Shown here: in pieces, positions 58,104-64,000 of the stretch | How the letters are laid out: every line of letters starts with the position of its first letter | How positions within the stretch are numbered: position 1 is the stretch's first letter | Source: Dipteris shenzhenensis | Taxonomy: Eukaryota; Polypodiophyta; Polypodiopsida; Gleicheniales | Assembly: GCA_047967505.1 (NCBI GenBank) | Contig: CM106539.1 | Reading direction: 5' to 3' (one strand) | Length of the DNA: 64,000 bases | Program-made: the position numbers and the translations under genes | The notes under the pieces: generated by a model | The model's input: only the letters and a program-made list of their open reading frames with translations | Told to the model about the DNA's origin: nothing | Database searches by the model: none

Positions 58104-60841
58104 ATGGCCGATACTAGTGAGTCACTATCTGAGAAGAAGCGATTACACCATCTTCACATCGACTTGGAAGAACAATATGCTCCAGCACAAAAAAGACGAA
58201 AGGATACGGTGCTGAATGCTCAACAGCGGGAAAATATGAGAAGAGAAGGGCTTCAACATATTGACTTATGGTGCGACGGAAGCATATATCCAAAATGTCA
58301 AGTAAAAAACTCTACACCTCCATTTGTCAATCCCACCACATTACTGAGGTTTGCCGGCGATGGACAAAATGGACTTCTTGGTTATATTTCAGCGCAATCT
58401 GCATTTGCGGAAACGTATAAAATGATGTACCTACAAGAAAAGGGGGCCAAGATGGAGGAGATAGCCATTCGTGCAAAATTGGAGCAGCAGTTGCAGAATG
58501 AAATCGAGGAGCATTCAAAGAGTAAAAAAGAATTGACAAGAGCAAGAAAGAAGAGAACCGTGCTTGGAGACAGACAACGTAGCAGGAAGATTAAAAACAT
58601 TGCAAATTTGAAGGCTGGGACTGGTGGATGCAAGCGACGAATTCAGGAAGCAAGGTTAGATTGAAATTTATCATTTTGTATACTCAAAAAGGCTCTCTTC
58701 CAGACTATATCTATTTCGTTGATTGTCGCAAAATAAGAATGGAGGTGCTGAATAATATAGTCATATAATGTTGTTATTACAGGAAATTATTGGAGCCTGC
58801 AAAAGAAAATATGGACCCGAACCTTCTTCCTGTTAAACAAATGAAAGGATTGCTTTCTTGCGGTGTAGCAAAAGGTTTGATTGAGGAAAAAAAATACAAA
58901 ACAGTCAAACGCAATGTTGTAGAGGACTTTGTATCCAATAATCAAGTTGATGGCACTATAATCCAAGAGGCTCTTGATGTTAGTGGAGTTAGCAGGAAGG
59001 GATATAGTTCGATTTTCCATGCGATATCCTCAACTTTGAAAGATCAAAGGATTAAACGAGTTTTACTGCCAAATCCAGCAACCGTGTGGAGGATAAGAGG
59101 TCATTTGAATGAAAGTATAGATGAATTTATTGGGCAGTATATCCATATTGAAGAAATATTTCATGGTGTTAAAGGAACCACTGTGTATGATCCTTGGAAC
59201 AATATATTTTTAGATCTGCAACAACTTCAAAAAAGAATGGTCGAGTTTTATGGAATAACATTTGAGGAGTGCAAAGGCATTTTGAAATTTGTTATCAAAC
59301 TGGATGAGTGTGAGGTTGTAAAGGAAAAGAAAATGGAAAGAGTTACTATTACATTGATGAATGGAGCGATTGATACATCATTGACTGAAGCGAGTTCGAA
59401 GTATTTTAGTGTGCAGTCAGAGAAACACATATGGTGGTTAGGCTCGTTCCAGGTATGATCATGGGCTGTTTTATACTTGATTTTGATCATTGTTATCAAA
59501 TCTGATATAGTAATACTTTTGTTTTCTATAATCTCGCAGGTGAAGACCGAAGACCATGAAACACTAGATTGGGTGTTTCATCACACGGAAATACCAACAA
59601 TAATCAAAAGACAAGTGCAAGGCGAGAATCTCCATGTTGCAGGAAAAGGTGATTTTCAAGTCGAGTGGCACATGGCCGGGGATCTTAAAACACTTAAGTG
59701 CATGTATAACATTAGTAAAGGAGGCAACTCAAAGTCTCCTTGTCTTTACTGCAAAGAATCAGCTCAAGTAATGGATTCAAAATGGTGGAAGAGAGCACCT
59801 AATAGAGATAAAGTTGACCCTGACTTCAAGGCCATTCTGGACATTCCACTATGTAATGTTCACATCTGCACATTGCATGGTCTATGTCGAATTATTGAGA
59901 AATTGGTATTTTTATATATTGGATTTGCTTGGAAACTCCGTCCCGAAAAAAATAGAAAGGATGCTCTTCAAGCATTGGAAAAAGTGTTATCCGATATAGG
60001 TCTGCATGGAGGAGATGTTCAAATCACAAAGGATTTTAAAAAGTCTACCAATGGCAAGGAGGTACCAATCAAGCCCTCTGTTGGTGGTGTTAAGGCAAGA
60101 AGATTCTTGTCTCGACCCAAACACATTAAGCAAGTAAGGCAAGGTAGAGCAGTTTCAAAGATTAATTATGGATTGTGGAAGCAAGTCCATAATGCTGTGA
60201 AAGATCATGAGGCTGATGGGGAAGCACGAAATAGGAAGGCAGAGGTGTGGAGGTCTCTTGATCAACTCTTCATGTTCTGTGACAAAGTAACATGGACAAA
60301 GAGTGATTACAAGAACTTTGAGGAGGCAATTAAACATTTTGGGAAGTCAATGAAAGACGCGTGGACAGCCTGCAATATAACTCACTACATGGTAAGGTTC
60401 TGTCTTTTTCTTTTACTTAAGTGTGATCCTCTTTTTTTTATTACTTACTATGCATTCTTATGTCTTACAGCATATATCATATACAACCACCTTCCCTATT
60501 TTGTCAAAAAGTATGGATGCCCAGCTATTTGGTCTACCCAAGGCATGGAGAAGTCTCACTACATGGCACGTAATGCATTTTTTAGACACACACAACACTA
60601 TGGAGGGAGTCAGAAGGCGAATAGTCTGAAGGAAGTCTTCCAATGGTTTTACCGAGGCATACTACAAAGGCTGCATGCTAAAAGAAAAGTTGCTAGCTCC
60701 AAAATCAAGCTTGCTTTTCTTCTAGCCCAAAAGCAAAGACGAAGACAAGCTCTAGACAATTCAATTGCAGCAGAGAGACATAGACAGTGGAGGGAATCGA
60801 AGATATTTAGAAACCATAAATGGACAAGTAAACATGAATAG
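58104..60841 (+). CDS. DDE-transposase-like protein, probably frameshifted
   Basis: Exons: 58104-58654, 58783-59452, 59540-60391, 60471-60841; all introns GT..AG. The first ATG has an in-frame TGA just upstream. The first three exons join in frame (691 codons). Exon 1 is charged and coiled-coil-like. The core shows a plausible RNase H-fold series: VIKLDECEV (Asp358), WHMAGDLKTLK (Asp455) with a C-x2-C pair (CLYCKE), LHGLCRIIEKL, and in exon 4 YFVKKYG...STQGMEKSHYMARN with a candidate catalytic Glu. This order (D, GDLK/WCK-like, QGxEK) resembles uncharacterised proteins that I recall from animal genomes. Removing the 79-nt last intron shifts the frame by two bases at an AT repeat (60471-60478), ending the protein early; if unspliced the frame stays open to 60841. 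Family name unknown; nuclear DNA-binding/transposition role is inference. Confidence 0.65.
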
Positions 60842-61164
60842 GACTCATTTGTAACATATTGGGGTTATGTCCACATGTTTTCAAACTCATTCAATATAAA
60901 TTTTTTTAGTGGAACAAGTGACTCTTGGTGTTATGCATGAAAAAAATTTCAATGTGAAACATATGATCTGAACTTAATACAATTTGTTTACAATTTCAAT
61001 ATATTGTTCATTTAATATTTAACGACACCACTCTATGTAAATATACAAATCATTTCATCATCAACTTATTAATCATTTATACAAGATCATACCAGATATC
61101 AAAGACTTTATACAAATCAGTTCAAATTTAATATAATGTTTGTGCTATATTCGATGACTAAATC
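60842..61164. other. Space between convergent genes
   Basis: AT-rich 3' flanks of both neighbouring genes. AATAAA-like signals are not distinct ('caatataaatt' at 60890 is the nearest for the plus gene). No hairpin terminator or gene seen. Confidence 0.5.
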
Positions 61165-63792
61165 CTATTTCTCCCAGGGCCTGTTCATCGGAACTCTCTT
61201 TTTGATCTTGATTGGAGTCTTTTTCTTCTTTATTGGCTTGATGTTGACTGTCTCTTTATCCTTTTCTTCAGCTCTCTCCACCTGTTCCTCTTCTTGGATT
61301 GTGTGGCCTGATGCAATCATGGGTGGCTCTCGAAACCTTACAAGCTGGTGTTTTCCATAGCCCTCCAGATATTTGGGGTCCTTAACACCACATGCTAATG
61401 CATAAGAAGTGTAAGACAAAAAGTAAGCGGCCCTAGAGGCCTGCTTATTCACATAATCTCCAAATATATCTATGGCAGACAACCTCTCTATCAAAATGAT
61501 CTTTTCCTTTTGCCATGAAAGAGCATGTCCACCTAAAGCCCTGGACAAACATTTTAGGAAGTAAACAATGGCTTCTCCATTGGTGCTCAACTGCCTATGG
61601 TAAATCAAGATCTTGGCACTGCCTAAATCATGAATATAATGAGCTAGGCCTGACATTTTGCCAAACCCAACCTGCCTGCTTCCACTTGATCTCTGGAGGA
61701 ATGTGTCATCCTCAATTTGTAGCTGCAACATATCAAAGGATTGGAGTGAGACAATACACAACCTACAAAACTAAAGTTAAGCAGAAGTCAAAGTATATGA
61801 TTTGAAGTACCTTCTCATTTTCATCAGCAACAAGCAGTTCATCTTTCCAAAGATTTATCCCTCTCCCTTCTTGTACAGCCTCTTCTCTAGTCTTTTCTGT
61901 GTATAGAGCTGGGAGATTCATAGCTTCCTGTGTGAGCTGGAAGGCAGCTTCATCTGGCTCTTGGAACTTTTCAGCCTCTTTGAAACAAAATGAAAGGGCC
62001 TCTACAGGATCAAACATTGTTTCCAAAGCCAGAAGTGATTGGTCATCCTCTATGCCAACCTCCTTGTCAAGCCTTGAAGCCTGGGCAATAAGGGAAATGG
62101 CATAGTCCTCCCTCAAATCAAACATATACTCTATATCATGGAGGAAAACATAATCCTTTCCACCAATCAACACACCTGGAAGCATGGGCACTGCATAGTT
62201 GCTGCTTTGAACATCAAAATCTTCAACTGGCTCTGCTCCCCTCAGAGTTTTATTCCTCAGTTGAACAAGGTCAAGAGCAGCCACTTGCAGCCCCTCATCC
62301 TGAAGGTTGATATCTTCTTCTTGCTCTGCCATTTCAGAGCCCAAAGAAACATCCTCCTTTTCAGAAGCTTCAGATGTGTCTTCTTCTTCTGTTTCCTGCC
62401 CTTGTTCATCCAAAGACTCCTGACTGAAGACAATGTACATGAGAAATGCCATGCTCTCCTCCAGCACTCTGCACTTTCTGGTGTGCAAAGTACAGTTGAA
62501 TTTATAGTGATCAGGCAGGCTGTCAAATCTTCTGCTCACATGGTACCTCAGCCTGTCATTGGAGACAATATGATTAATGTGCACAAAAACCTTTTCACCT
62601 CCCACAATTCTTCCTGCCTCTGTCAGTTCTTTGAAGGCATCCCAATAGTCTGAAAGAAAATCTTTGTGTTGCTCCAGTACAGAGCTCATTGAGAACTCCA
62701 TGTTGAAAATACTGTGGTATAAATGGAAGTTACTCTGAGCCTTGCATTTGTGAAGAAACTCAAATAGGAGCAAATCTGGAGAACTGTCCTCTTCTGGTTC
62801 CATTTGTTTTTTGCTGGAAGAATCAGCACTCTGCTCCAGCCTCTTCTTTTTGCCTGTTCAAAAACTTATATACTATGAATTCTATATGCTGACATAAGCA
62901 ATCAGTGAGTGCATTGTATATCACCAGATAATTCCTTCATGACATCTCATTACTCACCTGGTGATTGCTGAGGTTTTATTATAGCAGCAGAAAAGTCCAG
63001 CTTCCTCTTGAAAGGTGGGGCCTGGGAGCCAGCTGTTCCAAAACAAAAACATTTCTCATCATCAAGGAAGATCTCCACAGGGCTAAAGGTAGCAAATTAA
63101 TGAGGTAGAAGTGAGAAACAAATAATACACAGGAATTTGCAGCAAAATGCGATATGGGCTGTTTAGAGAATTGTAAACCACCCTCCTCGCATTTTGTTGC
63201 AAATTCCCAAATTCTGGTCATGTGCATGTCAAATCAAGAACTTGGTTCATCTCAGTGATTCCTGGACACTATGATCTCATATACAAGAGAAATAATGGAA
63301 TGAGTGATACTATTCATGAGGAATGTGTCAACAACAGGAATTTGCAGCAAAATGCGATATGGGCTGTTTAGAGAACTATAAACCACTCTCCTCGCATTTT
63401 GTTGCAAATTCTCAAGTTCTGTTCATGTGCATGTCAAATCAAGCACTTGGATCATTTCAGTGATTCCTGGACACTATGCTCTCATATGCAAGAGAAAAAA
63501 TGGAATGAATGAAAATTTTCATGAGCAAGGAGTCCACAAGAGGAATTTGCAGCAAAATGCGAGATGGGCTGTTTAGAGAATTCCAAACCACTCTCCTCGC
63601 ATTTTGTTGCAAATTTCTTGGTTCTGTTCATATCAACCTACAATCTAATTTCTGGGTGATTTACCACATTGTGGAAGAAGGATGGAGCTGAGTGAAGACA
63701 TTGGGACATAAAAAATCCAATGGCTGGAAGAAATAAATGTTGAAAAACATTGAAACCAAACTAGAACTCTGACCTTTTTTTTCCTTTTCCAT
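61165..63792 (-). CDS. Uncharacterised 564-residue acidic nuclear-type protein
   Basis: Four exons on the minus strand: 63792-63774, 63032-62958, 62853-61811, 61722-61165. All introns are GT..AG and every junction is in frame, giving about 564 residues; the first exon donor (GTCAGA) is weak. The N-terminus carries basic patches (MEKEKKAGSQAPPFKRKLDF, then GKKKRLEQ) that look like a bipartite nuclear signal. Residues about 70-190 form a folded-looking region (VFVHINHIVSNDRLRYHVSR, NCTLHTRKCRVLEESMAFLM). A Glu/Asp-rich linker follows, then a second folded part (SRQVGFGKMSGLAHYIHDLG, HALSWQKEKIILIERLS), and a basic tail ending KKKKTPIKIKKRVPMNRPWEK. I recognise no family. It converges on the DDE-like gene, 323 bp apart; pairing suggests an accessory transposition protein, but it could be a host gene. 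Confidence 0.7.
63131..63660. repeat. Three 205-bp tandem repeats, each with a 74-bp hairpin
   Basis: Units start near 63131, 63336 and 63541 with an exact 205-bp period; the third diverges after about 63630. In each, GAATTTGCAGCAAAATGCGA faces TCGCATTTTGTTGCAAATTC about 34 bases later (63133-63206, 63338-63411, 63543-63616), a ~20-bp stem with one mismatch. The array lies inside the first intron of the minus-strand gene. No TTA/TA-flanked MITE ends are evident. Confidence 0.92.
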
Positions 63793-63799
63793 GCTGAAT

Positions 63800-64000
63800 G
63801 AGTTGCTTTGGTGAATCTCCTGCTCTTTCTCTATCTTGAACCTTGCACTCTAGGTAACCTGGAGATCTAAGGCAGGTTGCAGTCTGGATGGAGTGTGCTG
63901 GGTAGGAGAGAATCAGAGAGAAAGGATCAGGAGAGAGTCGTGGCAGGGATGAGAGATTGGAATCCAGGGGAGGGAAAAGTGGTTGTGGTATTCATGATGA
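63800..64000. other. Upstream flank of the minus-strand gene, to window end
   Basis: GA-rich on the plus strand (TC-rich on the sense strand), typical of a plant 5' UTR or core promoter; no clear TATA box. Nothing else seen before the window ends. Confidence 0.45.

Noticed and set aside
62138-62653. 171-codon plus frame at 62.1-62.7 kb
   Set aside because: Antisense to exon 3 of the 564-residue gene, whose four exons join in frame.
63131-63660. CRISPR-like array
   Set aside because: Plant-type DNA, 205-bp units that are similar along their whole length, no unique spacers and no cas genes.

Overview
The window looks like nuclear DNA of a land plant with a large, repeat-rich genome. Support comes from intron-containing genes on a compact exon scale, a degenerate array of the plant-type telomere heptamer TTTAGGG, Copia and chromodomain Ty3/Gypsy retroelements primed by initiator tRNA-Met (TGGTATCAGAGCC), a CACTA transposon with a 3-bp target duplication, an L1-type LINE, a PTI1-like receptor-like cytoplasmic kinase and an IDA-like peptide gene. 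The mix (few genes, AT-rich intergenic DNA, many long GA/CT microsatellites) would suit a fern, gymnosperm or lycophyte; I cannot settle which from the sequence alone.

Layout. 1-18 kb: no convincing gene; a decayed Gypsy pol (about 2.6-4.3 kb, minus), one copy of a dispersed repeat family (5.7-8.8 kb), a ~1.93-kb tandem duplication (10.9-15.0 kb) and a purine-rich block (16.3-16.8 kb). 18.7-23.5 kb: a nearly intact L1-like LINE on the minus strand with full ORF2, an ORF1 carrying one frameshift and a repeated 5' leader. 26.2-27.6 kb: a complete four-exon PTI1-like kinase gene whose product has lost the HRD aspartate and the glycine loop (predicted pseudokinase). 28.7-36.4 kb: Gypsy chromodomain remnants, LTR-element relics, a triple tandem repeat and a pair of inverted repeats. 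36.3-41.3 kb: another copy of the dispersed repeat, long CT microsatellites and a ~1.2-kb interstitial telomere-like array with higher-order structure. 43.04-43.28 kb: a small gene for a secreted IDA-like (IDL) peptide. 45.77-54.28 kb: a CACTA element with clear ends, TTA target duplication and subterminal palindromes, into which a Copia element (48.80-53.55 kb, 5-bp duplication CTCTT) has inserted; both are defective. 54.9-56.5 kb: remnant of a gene with SDG..QFK and HGKG..DG motifs. 58.1-60.8 kb: a four-exon gene for a DDE-transposase-like protein with a probable 2-bp frameshift. 61.2-63.8 kb: convergent to it, a complete four-exon gene for an unrecognised 564-residue nuclear-type protein whose first intron holds three 205-bp tandem repeats, each with a 74-bp hairpin.

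Most likely host genes are the PTI1-like pseudokinase and the IDL peptide; RLCK kinases and IDA-type ligands belong to cell-surface signalling, but nothing here links these two directly. The most interesting unexplained unit is the convergent pair at 58-64 kb, which could be a two-gene DNA transposon of an undescribed type or a domesticated derivative.
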